From positions 1 through 18,135 of the forward strand of contig DASQMI010000017.1 in the NCBI GenBank assembly GCA_035645555.1: a DNA stretch of 18,135 nucleotides, in the 5' to 3' direction. The translations under genes and the position numbers were made by a program. The notes below the pieces were generated by a model that was not told where the DNA came from, searched no databases, and worked only from the letters and a program-made list of their open reading frames with translations. This DNA comes from Lysobacter_F sp035645555 (GTDB lineage: Bacteria > Pseudomonadota > Gammaproteobacteria > Xanthomonadales > Xanthomonadaceae). This document shows, one piece after another, positions 1 to 13,140 of the stretch; position 1 is the first letter of the stretch; each line of letters opens with the position of its first letter.

Positions 1-1
1 G

Positions 2-124
2 CTGCCGAACGTGCCCTGCGTCGGGAGCTCGTGGTGCACGCCGGCCGCGCTGCTCGCCGCGGGCGACTGGGGGCAGGTGGAAGCGCGTGCGCGCCAATGT
101 GCCGCGTTGCGCACTCCACGATGA
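2..124 (+). CDS. eda: KDPG/KHG aldolase, C-terminal fragment
   Basis: The window opens inside a coding region whose last 40 codons read in frame 2 and stop at TGA 122-124. The visible peptide begins LPNVPCVGSSW, continues through a GDW segment and ends near TPR. This matches the C-terminal end of 2-dehydro-3-deoxy-phosphogluconate/4-hydroxy-2-oxoglutarate aldolase, where the last beta strand reads like (L)xxVLCIGGSWLVP and is followed by an AGDxxxIxxLAREA helix. The family cleaves KDPG to pyruvate and glyceraldehyde-3-phosphate in the Entner-Doudoroff pathway and acts in the cytoplasm. The usual GG before SW is GS here. The catalytic Lys and Glu lie upstream of the window, so activity cannot be judged. 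The call rests on this short C-terminal match only. Confidence 0.8.
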   Translation: MPNVPCVGSSWCTPAALLAAGDWGQVEARARQCAALRTPR

Positions 125-157
125 CCTCTGGCCCAGCCGCATGCGCGCGGCGGGCCC

Positions 158-163
158 TACCAT
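158..163 (+). promoter_or_regulatory. -10-like hexamer TACCAT before the TPR protein gene
   Basis: TACCAT fits the TAnnnT core and lies 29 nt before the ATG at 193, in the 68-bp gap after the aldolase stop. No convincing -35 is visible. It is supported mainly because similar hexamers recur before other genes in this window. Confidence 0.3.
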
Positions 164-192
164 CGCGCCTCCCAGGGAAGACCGACCACCCG

Positions 193-825
193 ATGACGAT
201 GCTTCGCCCGCTTCTGCTGGCGGCGCTGCTGCTGGCGCCGTCGTTCGCCTCCGCGCAATCGTTGCCCCGCCCCGCCGAGTTCTACTTCGACCCCGATGCC
301 GGTGCGCACCGCTCGATCGAAGTCGTGCGCGAGCGCGGCGACGCCGCCGTGCAGCGCCTGCTGAAGACCATCGAGCGCAAACCGGACGATGCGGCTGCCG
401 AGCGCATCCAGCTCGCCCACCTGGCGATGACGGAGGGCCGCACCGAGCTCGGCCGCCGGCTGTACGCCGAGGCGCACGCGCGCATCGACCGCAGCCACGC
501 GTTCTGGCGCGCGCTGGTGTGGCGCCACGGCTGGGACCTGTATCGGGCCGGCGACGCGCAGGGCGCGCTGGAGCAATGGCGTGTGCTCGCGCAGGGCCGC
601 ATCCACGGCGCGTGGATGCCGCCGACGTTCGCGCTCGCGCTGTGGACGCTGGGCCGCCGCGACGAGGCGCTGCAGTGGTATGCCGCCGCGGTGCGCACCG
701 AACCGGAGCGCTGGTCGACGCCGGCGGGCTTCGCCGAGCTGCTGCCGGACTGGCGCGAGGAGGAGCGCGCGCGCCTGGCCGAGGTGCAGCAGGCCTGGGC
801 CGCCAACCCGCCGGCCTGGCCGTAA
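193..825 (+). CDS. Exported TPR-like protein, function unknown
   Basis: The 210-residue product starts MTMLRPLLLAALLLAPSFASAQ, a clear Sec signal peptide with an Ala-x-Ala type cleavage site near residue 22. The mature part is helical and Ala/Arg-rich, with TPR-like helical pairs: one around residues 45-95 (a run of charged residues ending near LGRRLYAEA) and another around residues 120-175 (YRAGDAQGALEQW, then LGRRDEALQWYAAA). It is probably periplasmic and probably binds another protein, but nothing shows its partner. The frame is open further upstream, but that extension overlaps the aldolase gene in another frame and would bury the signal peptide, so ATG 193 was chosen; ATG 199 is also possible. 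An 80-bp gap separates it from the next gene. I do not recognise a named family. Confidence 0.75.
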   Translation: MTMLRPLLLAALLLAPSFASAQSLPRPAEFYFDPDAGAHRSIEVVRERGDAAVQRLLKTIERKPDDAAAERIQLAHLAMTEGRTELGRRLYAEAHARIDRSHAFWRALVWRHGWDLYRAGDAQGALEQWRVLAQGRIHGAWMPPTFALALWTLGRRDEALQWYAAAVRTEPERWSTPAGFAELLPDWREEERARLAEVQQAWAANPPAWP

Positions 826-874
826 CCCGCGGCGAGCCGCCGCATCGCGCACCGCCGGCGGCGGCGCGCTGCGC

Positions 875-880
875 TATCGT
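875..880 (+). promoter_or_regulatory. -10-like hexamer TATCGT before the GGT-family gene
   Basis: GCTATCGT lies 25 nt before the ATG at 906 and upstream of a strong GGAGG ribosome-binding site at 896-900. The same hexamer occurs before two genes at the right end of the window. No clear -35 is seen. Confidence 0.4.
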
Positions 881-905
881 CTGCCGTCCGCCGACGGAGG
901 TCCGC

Positions 906-2633
906 ATGATCCCGAAGCCCCGCATCCGCCGCCCGCTGGCGCTGCTCAGCACCGCGCTGCTCGCGCTCGGCAGCGTCGGCGCATCCGCCGCCGACCGCAT
1001 CACCGGCCAGCCGTTCGCGACCCGCAGCGAGGTCTACGCGCCGCACGCGATGGCGGCGACGTCGCACCCGCTCGCCACCCAGATCGCGCTCGACGTGATG
1101 AAGAACGGCGGCAGCGCGGTCGATGCGGCGATCGCCGCCAACGCCGCGCTCGGGCTGATGGAGCCCACCGGCAACGGCATCGGCGGCGACCTGTTCGCCA
1201 TCGTGTGGGACCCGAAGACCCGGAAGCTCTACGGTTACAACGGCTCCGGCCGCTCGCCGAAGTCGCTCACCTTGGCCGAGTTCCAGCGCCGTGGCCTGAC
1301 CGACATCCCGCCGCATGGTCCGCTGCCGGTGACCGTGCCGGGCACGGTCGATGCGTGGTTCGCGCTGCACGAACGCTTCGGCCGCAAGCCGATGGTCGAG
1401 AACCTGGCGCCGGCGATCCGCTACGCACGTGAAGGCCATCCGGTGCACGAGACGATCGCCTACTACTGGGCGCGCAGCGTGCCGGTGCTGTCGAAGTGGC
1501 CGGGCTTCAAGGAGCAATTCACCATCGACGGGCGCGCGCCGCGCACCGGCGAAATGTGGAAGAACCCCAACCTCGCCCGCACGCTGGAGACCATCGCCCA
1601 AGGCGGCCGCGACGCGTTCTACCAGGGCGACATCGCCCGCACCATCGACGCCTATTTCAAGGCGCACGGTGGCTTTCTGTCCTACGAGGATCTGGCCACG
1701 CACCGCGGCGAGTGGGTCGAGCCGGTCAGCGTCAACTACCGCGGCTTTGATGTCTGGGAGCTGCCGCCGAACGGCCAGGGCATCGCCGCGCTGCAGATGC
1801 TCAATATCCTCGAAGGCTTCGACCTCAAGCGGTACGGGTTCGGCAGCCCCGAGCATCTGCACCTGATCACGGAAGCGAAGAAGCTCGCGTTCGCCGACCG
1901 CGCGCGCTGGTACGCCGACCCCGACTTCTTCAAGACGCCGGTGGCGAAGCTGCTGTCCGACGAATACGCCGCGCGCCGCCGCAAGCTGATCTCGATGGAC
2001 CGCGCGCTGCGCGAGGCGCAGCCGGCCACGCCGGAGGAGCTCGACGAGGGCGACACCATCTACATGACCGTCGCCGATGCCGACGGGATGATGGTCTCGC
2101 TGATCCAGTCCAACTACCGCGGCATGGGCAGCGGCATGGCGCCGCCGGGGCTGGGCTTCATCTTCCAGGACCGCGGCGAGCAGTTCGTGCTCAAGGCCGG
2201 CCACCCCAACAGCTTCGCCCCCGGCAAGCGCCCGTTCCACACCATCATCCCGGCGTTCGTCACCAAGGACGGCAAGCCGTGGCTGAGCTTCGGCGTGATG
2301 GGCGGCGCGATGCAGCCACAGGGCCACGTGCAGATCCTGGTCAACCTGATCGACTTCGGCATGAACCTGCAGGAAGCCGGCGACGCGCCGCGCCTGCACC
2401 ACGACGGTTCCACCGAGCCGGCCGGACAGGCGGTGGCGATGAGCGACGGCGGCGTGCTGGAGCTCGAAAGCGGCTTCCCGTACGAGACGATCCGCGCGCT
2501 GATGCGCAAGGGCCACGCGGTGAAGTTCGCCGACGGGCCGTACGGCGGCTACCAGGCGATCATGGTCAACCCGCACGGCGGCTACGTCGGCGCCAGCGAA
2601 TCGCGCAAGGACGGCCAGGCGGCCGGGTACTGA
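906..2633 (+). CDS. Gamma-glutamyltransferase-family hydrolase, periplasmic
   Basis: This 575-residue protein has a signal peptide (RRPLALLSTALLALGSVGASAA). The fold markers of the Ntn-hydrolase gamma-glutamyltransferase family follow: MKNGGSAVDAAIAANAALGLMEP near residues 62-84, GNGIGGDLF shortly after, and GVMGGAMQPQGHVQ near residue 465. The expected self-cleavage site is Asp383|Thr384 in EGDTIYMTVAD, with Thr384 as the new N-terminal nucleophile; cleavage would give large and small subunits. Length is normal for the family. Classical enzymes such as E. coli Ggt have DFRExAP in the glutamate-binding strand, whereas this one reads NGSGRSP, as in the YwrD-like group. The substrate may therefore not be glutathione, and an acylase or amidohydrolase role is possible. 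ATG 906 is preceded by GGAGG with a 5-nt spacer. The next gene starts 8 bp after the stop, so the two are likely co-transcribed. Confidence 0.93.
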   Translation: MIPKPRIRRPLALLSTALLALGSVGASAADRITGQPFATRSEVYAPHAMAATSHPLATQIALDVMKNGGSAVDAAIAANAALGLMEPTGNGIGGDLFAIVWDPKTRKLYGYNGSGRSPKSLTLAEFQRRGLTDIPPHGPLPVTVPGTVDAWFALHERFGRKPMVENLAPAIRYAREGHPVHETIAYYWARSVPVLSKWPGFKEQFTIDGRAPRTGEMWKNPNLARTLETIAQGGRDAFYQGDIARTIDAYFKAHGGFLSYEDLATHRGEWVEPVSVNYRGFDVWELPPNGQGIAALQMLNILEGFDLKRYGFGSPEHLHLITEAKKLAFADRARWYADPDFFKTPVAKLLSDEYAARRRKLISMDRALREAQPATPEELDEGDTIYMTVADADGMMVSLIQSNYRGMGSGMAPPGLGFIFQDRGEQFVLKAGHPNSFAPGKRPFHTIIPAFVTKDGKPWLSFGVMGGAMQPQGHVQILVNLIDFGMNLQEAGDAPRLHHDGSTEPAGQAVAMSDGGVLELESGFPYETIRALMRKGHAVKFADGPYGGYQAIMVNPHGGYVGASESRKDGQAAGY

Positions 2634-2641
2634 GCGCCGGC

Positions 2642-3349
2642 ATGATCAACAACGCGCTCCAGCTCGACCGCTGGCGGGCCGTGCTCGCGCGCGACGGCCG
2701 GGTGCAGATCCCCGACTTCCTGCAACCCGCGGCGGCCGAGGCGCTGGCGGAGTGCCTGGAACGCGAGGTGCCGTGGCAGCTCGCCGAACGCAGCGAGGGT
2801 GAATCGCGCACCAGTCCGCGCGGCGGCTACCCCGACCCGGCCGAGCTCGCCGCGCGGCTGCAGCGCTGCTACGCCCGCGCCGGCGACGAATACCAGTTCG
2901 CCTACGACACCTACATGCTGGTGCGCGCCGCGCAGGAAGGCTGGGACCCGGAGCTGCTGGTGCACCGCGCGCTGGTGTTCTTCAACACGCCGGAGTTCGT
3001 CGCGTTCGCGCGCTGGCTGACCGGCGATGCGGCGATCACCCACGCCAACGCGCAGTGCACGCGCTACCGGCCGGGGCAGTTTTTGATGCCGCACAACGAC
3101 GAGGACGTGCGGGAGGGCCGGCGCTACGCCTACGTGCTCAACCTGACCCGCGACTGGAAACCGGACTGGGGCGGCCAGCTGCAGTTCCTCGACGCCGACG
3201 GCGCGGTGGTGCAGACCCTGATGCCGCGCTGGAACTCGCTCAGCCTGTTCCGGGTGCCGCAGCGCCATCAGGTGACCCTGGTCGCGCCGTGGGCGGCCGG
3301 GCCGCGCCACGCCATCACCGGCTGGTGGCTGGCCCGCGGCGCGGCCTGA
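2642..3349 (+). CDS. 2-oxoglutarate/Fe(II) oxygenase, Tpa1/OGFOD1-like
   Basis: The 235-residue protein has no signal peptide and is probably cytoplasmic. The iron-binding facial triad is visible: His151 and Asp153 in PHNDED, and His209 in RVPQRHQVTLV. Arg222 in PRHAITGWW is the expected 2-oxoglutarate carboxylate ligand. The surrounding pattern YAYVLNLT, then WGGQLQFLD, LFRVPQRHQV and ITGWW follows the prolyl-hydroxylase-like branch that includes yeast Tpa1 and human OGFOD1. Such enzymes hydroxylate a target using O2 and 2-oxoglutarate. In bacteria the target is often unknown, and nothing here identifies it. The N-terminal segment (residues 1-60) carries helical packing elements. ATG 2642 follows the hydrolase stop by 8 bp and has no strong Shine-Dalgarno sequence, which fits translational coupling. 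Confidence 0.88.
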   Translation: MINNALQLDRWRAVLARDGRVQIPDFLQPAAAEALAECLEREVPWQLAERSEGESRTSPRGGYPDPAELAARLQRCYARAGDEYQFAYDTYMLVRAAQEGWDPELLVHRALVFFNTPEFVAFARWLTGDAAITHANAQCTRYRPGQFLMPHNDEDVREGRRYAYVLNLTRDWKPDWGGQLQFLDADGAVVQTLMPRWNSLSLFRVPQRHQVTLVAPWAAGPRHAITGWWLARGAA

Positions 3350-3376
3350 GCGGCGCCGGTTCGCGCAGTCCCCAAC

Positions 3377-3410
3377 CCGGGCGGCAGCCGCCCGGCCGGC
3401 CGCCGGGCGG
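3377..3410 (+). repeat. Two mutually exclusive 8-bp GC hairpins after the oxygenase gene
   Basis: CCGGGCGG at 3377-3384 pairs perfectly with CCGCCCGG at 3388-3395 (3-nt loop). The same CCGCCCGG also pairs perfectly with a second CCGGGCGG at 3403-3410 (7-nt loop). The element begins 28 bp after the oxygenase stop, so a transcription-termination or transcript-end role is most likely. No run of T follows, so it is not a textbook intrinsic terminator. Confidence 0.5.
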
Positions 3411-3448
3411 GCGTCGAGGCCCCGTGAAGCCCATCTGGCGCGGGTTGC

Positions 3449-3471
3449 GGCCGGGTCGGCCGTGCCCGGCC
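3449..3471 (+). promoter_or_regulatory. 7-bp perfect inverted repeat abutting the kinase promoter
   Basis: GGCCGGG (3449-3455) and CCCGGCC (3465-3471) form a perfect inverted repeat with a 9-nt spacer. Its right edge touches the TAAACT hexamer, so it covers the spacer and -35 zone of the putative promoter of the signalling operon. It could be an operator; a hairpin of the upstream transcript is the alternative. Confidence 0.35.
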
Positions 3472-3477
3472 TAAACT
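3472..3477 (+). promoter_or_regulatory. -10-like hexamer TAAACT of the signalling operon
   Basis: TAAACT fits the TAnnnT pattern in an otherwise GC-rich gap. Transcription from here would give a leader of roughly 105 nt before GTG 3591. A TTGCGG lies upstream at 3445-3450, but its 21-nt spacing is too long for a good sigma-70 promoter. Confidence 0.35.
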
Positions 3478-3577
3478 GTGACGGGCGTTGTGAAGACGAT
3501 CCTCACATCGCCGCGACTAGCGTTTACGCCATTTCCGCGCCAGCGGCCCGCGTGTCGCGTGCCGAGCTACGGCCGAT

Positions 3578-3584
3578 GGGGGAG
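3578..3584 (+). promoter_or_regulatory. Ribosome-binding site that sets the kinase start
   Basis: GGGGGAG ends 6 nt before GTG 3591, which is ideal spacing. The in-frame ATG at 3576 overlaps this element and has no Shine-Dalgarno sequence of its own, so GTG 3591 is the preferred start. Confidence 0.6.
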
Positions 3585-3590
3585 AACAAC

Positions 3591-9934
<6,344 letters not shown>

Positions 9935-10564
9935 ATGGCGGCATCGGACTGGTCACGCCGGGTGGTGCACGACCTGCGCAATCCGGCCTCGACGCTGCGC
10001 ACCGCGGCCTACCTGCTGCGGCGCGGGCTGAACGATCCCAACGAGGAACAGCGCCTGCTCGAGGTGCTGGAGCGCCAGAGCACGCAACTGCTGGCGATGC
10101 TCGACGAGCTCGCGCATGCGTTCTGGGCCGAGCGCGGCGACCCGCTCGCGCGCGAGGAGGCGGTCGATCTGGTCGAGCTCTCGCCGCCGGCGGACACCGG
10201 TGCGGCGGCGTTCGAGGCGCGCAGCCTGCTGCCGGTGCGCGGCGATCCGGCGCGGCTGGCGCAGCTGCTGCGCCTGCTGTGCGCGCTGAGACTGGGCGAG
10301 GAAACGCAGCCCGCACCGCTGGTGGCCGAGCTCGCCGGCGACCGGGTGCGCCTGCATCGCCGGCTGCGCGCGCTGCCGGAGCTGTGCGACGCGCCGCAGA
10401 CGCTGCTTCAGCGCGCGCTGCCGCAGCCGCTCGGCGAGGGCGGCCTCGGCCTGCAACTGCCGATCGCCGCGGCGATCGCCGCCGCGCATGGCGGCGAGCT
10501 GCGGATCGAGCGCGCCGGCGACGACGCGCTCGCGGTGACCGTGGAATTGCCGGCGCGGCGCTGA
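9935..10564 (+). CDS. Degenerate histidine kinase, possible phosphotransferase
   Basis: The 209-residue protein begins at the ATG directly after the preceding stop. It opens almost at once with an H-box, VVHDLRNPASTLRTAAYLL, keeping His12, and then a two-helix dimerisation region to about residue 70. The following domain resembles a kinase ATP-binding domain but is worn down. Where NLLxNAxK should stand it reads LLRLLCALRL with no Asn; no DxGxG box is seen; only a G2-like EGGLGLQLPIAAAIAAAHGGEL remains. It lacks any sensor, membrane or receiver domain. ATP binding is therefore doubtful. Retained DHp histidine with a degenerate CA domain at this size is the pattern of phosphotransferases such as ChpT and Spo0B, which shuttle phosphate between receivers. 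That role is an inference; a decayed kinase or a dimerisation partner are alternatives. Confidence 0.85.
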   Translation: MAASDWSRRVVHDLRNPASTLRTAAYLLRRGLNDPNEEQRLLEVLERQSTQLLAMLDELAHAFWAERGDPLAREEAVDLVELSPPADTGAAAFEARSLLPVRGDPARLAQLLRLLCALRLGEETQPAPLVAELAGDRVRLHRRLRALPELCDAPQTLLQRALPQPLGEGGLGLQLPIAAAIAAAHGGELRIERAGDDALAVTVELPARR

Positions 10565-10572
10565 GCGCTCAG
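10561..10572. repeat. 12-bp perfect palindrome holding two convergent stop codons
   Basis: CTGAGCGCTCAG is identical to its reverse complement and contains TGA of the degenerate kinase gene (10562-10564) and, on the other strand, the stop of the AAA ATPase gene (10569-10571). Only 4 bp separate the two genes. It may help terminate both transcripts but is short. Confidence 0.6.
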
Positions 10573-12056
10573 TCCGCCGGCACGGTGCGTCCGCGCGCCC
10601 AGTCGCGCAATGCCTGCACCTGTTCGGCCATCAGCACCGACAGCGGCCGCGTGTGCTTCAGCTCGCCGCGCAGCAGCAGCTCGGTGAGCGGCGACTGCGC
10701 CGCATGCGCGGCGTACAGCGCGGACACGATCGCCTGCTCGATCTCCGCACCCGAGAAGCCATCGCTGGCGGCGGCCAGCGCGGCCAGGTTGAAGCCGGCG
10801 GCGTCGATGCCGCGCTTGCGCAGGTGCAACGCGAACAGCTGCTCGCGCGCGGCCGCGTCCGGCAGGTCGACGAAGAACACTTCATCGAAGCGGCCCTTGC
10901 GCAGCAGCTCCGGCGGCAGTGCGTCGATCTGGTTGGCGGTGGCGACCAGAAACACCCGCGAGCGGCGCTCGGCCATCCAGGTCAGCAGGTAGCCGAGCAC
11001 GCGCCGCGAGACCCCGCCGTCGGCCGCGCCGTCGTCGCCCGCGATGCCCTTTTCGATCTCGTCGATCCACAGCACGCACGGCTCCAGCTGCTCGGCCGAC
11101 CCCAGTGCCGCGCGCAGGTTCTTCTCGGTCTCGCCGTGGAACTTGTCGTACAGCGTGCCGAAATCCAGCCGCACCAGCGGCACGCCGAAACCAGCGGCGA
11201 TCGCCTTCGCCAGCATCGACTTGCCGCAGCCCTGCACGCCCAGCAGCAGTACGCCCTTCGGCGGGTCCAGCCCGGGCGGCGCCTCGCCGCTGACGAACAC
11301 CGCGCGCCGCTGCTCGACCCAGCGCTTGAGCCGACGCGCGCCGGCGACGTCGTCCATGCGCGCGTCGTCGAACTCGTAATGCAGGTGGCCGCTGCGGTTG
11401 AGCAGCTCGAACTTCAGCTTCGCCAAATGCGGCAGATCGTCGGCGCCGAGCGCGCCGTCGCGGTAGATCAGCTCGCGTGCGATCCGGCGCACGTCGATGG
11501 GGTCCAGCCCGCGCAGGTTGCGCACGATCTGCTGCACCGCCTCGCCGTCGACGTCCACGCGCTTGCCGCCGTTCTCGCGCACGTACGCTTCGGCCTCCTC
11601 GCGCACGATCTTCAGCCGCGCGCCGGCGTCGGGCAGCTGCGGGGTATGGCGCACCGCCAGCGCTTCGAGTTCGGCGGGCAGCTGCACGCGATGCCCGATC
11701 AGCACCAGCACGTGCGGCTGGCACTCGCGGCGCTGGGCGATGTCGCGCAGCATGCGCTGGCTGCCGGCGTAATCGAGATACGGATGCAGGTCGAACAGCA
11801 GGTAGACCGAGCGCTGCGCATTGGCGCGGATCGCCTGCAGCGTGCTGCCGACGTCCGGCGCGCATTCGGGCGCGTCCTCGCGGTCGAGGTCGAGCCGCCG
11901 CAATCCCTCGGTGATCGACCAGCGCCACATCGGCCGCCACAGCTGCAGCAACGCGCTGCGGAACAGCTCGGTGACGCGCGCTTCGTCGCGCGTCTCGATC
12001 ACGATCAGCGGCGTATTGGCGCGGATCAGCGCCACCAGATTGTGCAGTTCGCTCAT
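10569..12056 (-). CDS. AAA ATPase, Ycf46-like
   Basis: The 495-residue protein begins MSELHNLVALIRANTPLIVIET, the kind of N-terminal segment seen in Ycf46-type AAA proteins of cyanobacteria, plastids and many bacteria. The N-terminal half (1-230) has an NTPase-like look (VYLLFDLHPYL, VLVLIGHRVQLP) but no P-loop. The C-terminal half is a full AAA module: Walker A GVQGCGKS with Lys279, Walker B CVLWIDEIEKG with Asp332/Glu333, sensor-1 FLVATAN, and an arginine-finger region ending in LLRKGRFDEVFF. It should be a cytoplasmic ring ATPase that remodels protein partners. Ycf46 relatives have been linked to carbon and photosynthetic regulation in cyanobacteria, which cannot apply directly here. The start ATG at 12056 was chosen because the open frame before it lacks family similarity. 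It converges on the signalling operon and diverges from the permease gene. Confidence 0.9.
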   Translation of the reverse strand: MSELHNLVALIRANTPLIVIETRDEARVTELFRSALLQLWRPMWRWSITEGLRRLDLDREDAPECAPDVGSTLQAIRANAQRSVYLLFDLHPYLDYAGSQRMLRDIAQRRECQPHVLVLIGHRVQLPAELEALAVRHTPQLPDAGARLKIVREEAEAYVRENGGKRVDVDGEAVQQIVRNLRGLDPIDVRRIARELIYRDGALGADDLPHLAKLKFELLNRSGHLHYEFDDARMDDVAGARRLKRWVEQRRAVFVSGEAPPGLDPPKGVLLLGVQGCGKSMLAKAIAAGFGVPLVRLDFGTLYDKFHGETEKNLRAALGSAEQLEPCVLWIDEIEKGIAGDDGAADGGVSRRVLGYLLTWMAERRSRVFLVATANQIDALPPELLRKGRFDEVFFVDLPDAAAREQLFALHLRKRGIDAAGFNLAALAAASDGFSGAEIEQAIVSALYAAHAAQSPLTELLLRGELKHTRPLSVLMAEQVQALRDWARGRTVPAD

Positions 12057-12085
12057 GCCGGTTGGGCGCGGTTGCGAAGGCGGCG

Positions 12086-12091
12086 ACCGTA
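12086..12091 (-). promoter_or_regulatory. -10-like hexamer TACGGT for the AAA ATPase gene
   Basis: On the minus strand TACGGT lies 29 nt before the ATG at 12056, within the short divergent gap shared with the permease gene. It fits the TAnnnT pattern seen before other genes here; no good -35 is visible. Confidence 0.3.
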
Positions 12092-12165
12092 ACACACCGG
12101 CGCCGCGGTTGAGCGCGCGCGTCGCCCGCGCGACCATGCCCGCCCTTCCTCATTCTGCGGTGGCC

Positions 12166-13074
12166 ATGGCGGTCGATGCGTTCGCGCTGGTGCTGGCGAT
12201 GCTGGCGCTCGGCTACGCGTTCCAGCGCGGCCGCGTGCTGCCGGAGTCGGCGGCGCAGACACTCAACCTCGTCGTGCTGTACGTCTGCCTGCCGGCGGCG
12301 GTACTGCGCTATGCGCCGCGGCTGGAGCTGGAGCCGGCGCTGCTCGGCGTGGTCGCGGTGCCGTGGCTGTTGCTCGCCGCCACCGTACCGGTGGTGCACG
12401 TACTCGCGCGTCGGCTGCGCTTCGCCGACGACGTGCGCGCGGTACTGCTGCTGGGCGTGGCGCTCGGCAACACCAGCTTCCTCGGTTACCCGCTCACGCG
12501 CGCGCTGATCGGCGAGCACGCACTGCCGTACGCGGTGGTGTACGACCAGTTCGGCGCGTTCCTGATCGTCTCCACGTTCGGACTGTGGGTGCTGGCGCGA
12601 TACGGTGGCGCGGTGCCGCCGAGCGCGCGGGCGATGCTGCGGCGGGTGGCGACGTTTCCGCCGCTGTGGGCGCTGGTGGTGGGCCTGACGGTGATGCCGG
12701 CGCAGCCGGTTTCGTGGCTGGCCGGCGCGCTGCAACGGCTGGCCGACGCACTGTTGCCGTTGGCGATGCTGGCGATCGGGCTGCAGGTGCGGCTGACCCC
12801 GCCGCGGGGATTGCGCCTGCCGCTGGCGTGCGGACTGCTGCTCAAGCTCGCGGTGATGCCGGCGCTGGCCTGGGCGCTCACGGTGCCGCTCGGCCTGCGC
12901 GGCGACGTCGCCCGCACCGTGGTACTGGAAGCGGCGATGCCGTCGATGGTGACCGCCGGCGCGCTCGCCATCGCGCACAACCTCGCCCCGCGGCTGGCCG
13001 CCGCGCTGGTCGGCTACGGCCTGCTGCTCGCGCTGCTGACCCTGCCGCTGTGGGCGCAGGTGGGCGTGCCCTGA
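12166..13074 (+). CDS. Auxin-efflux-carrier (AEC) family permease
   Basis: The 302-residue protein is almost wholly hydrophobic, with about 9-10 membrane segments. They begin at AFALVLAMLALGYAF and end at LLLALLTLPLWAQV. Family-like features are the early conserved LNLVVLYVCLPAAVLRY loop, the LLLGVALGNTSFLGYPL segment, and the second-half segment EAAMPSMVTAGALA. These match bacterial AEC (malonate/auxin carrier) proteins, inner-membrane transporters built from two inverted five-helix halves. The substrate cannot be told; organic acids are typical for bacterial members. ATG 12166 places the first helix where the family begins. GTG 12160 and ATG 12136 are in-frame alternatives, and none has a strong ribosome-binding site. 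It is divergent from the AAA ATPase gene. Confidence 0.88.
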   Translation: MAVDAFALVLAMLALGYAFQRGRVLPESAAQTLNLVVLYVCLPAAVLRYAPRLELEPALLGVVAVPWLLLAATVPVVHVLARRLRFADDVRAVLLLGVALGNTSFLGYPLTRALIGEHALPYAVVYDQFGAFLIVSTFGLWVLARYGGAVPPSARAMLRRVATFPPLWALVVGLTVMPAQPVSWLAGALQRLADALLPLAMLAIGLQVRLTPPRGLRLPLACGLLLKLAVMPALAWALTVPLGLRGDVARTVVLEAAMPSMVTAGALAIAHNLAPRLAAALVGYGLLLALLTLPLWAQVGVP

Positions 13075-13106
13075 GCGCGTGCGTGACCGCAGCCGCGGGG
13101 CCGGTG

Positions 13107-13112
13107 TAGGCT
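13107..13112 (+). promoter_or_regulatory. Promoter-like GTGACC-N18-TAGGCT before the ParA gene
   Basis: TAGGCT (13107-13112) lies 28 nt before the ParA start. GTGACC at 13083-13088 matches TTGACA at four of six bases with an 18-nt spacer. This is the best sigma-70-like pair in the window. Confidence 0.45.
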
Positions 13113-13140
13113 CGGCCACGGAACAACCGGAGGGCGTGCG

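Noticed and set aside
31..192. N-terminal extension of the TPR protein to an ATG-like or GTG start upstream
   Set aside because: It would overlap the KDPG aldolase end in another frame and place the signal peptide in mid-protein.
282..2576. Long minus-strand open frame opposite the TPR and GGT-family genes
   Set aside because: It is composition-driven: high GC leaves few stops on the opposite strand. Its translation is rich in Arg, Ala and His without any family motif, while the plus strand has clear enzyme motifs.
11821..12135. Upstream extension of the permease gene
   Set aside because: It runs antisense through the start of the AAA ATPase gene and adds hydrophilic sequence not found in AEC permeases.
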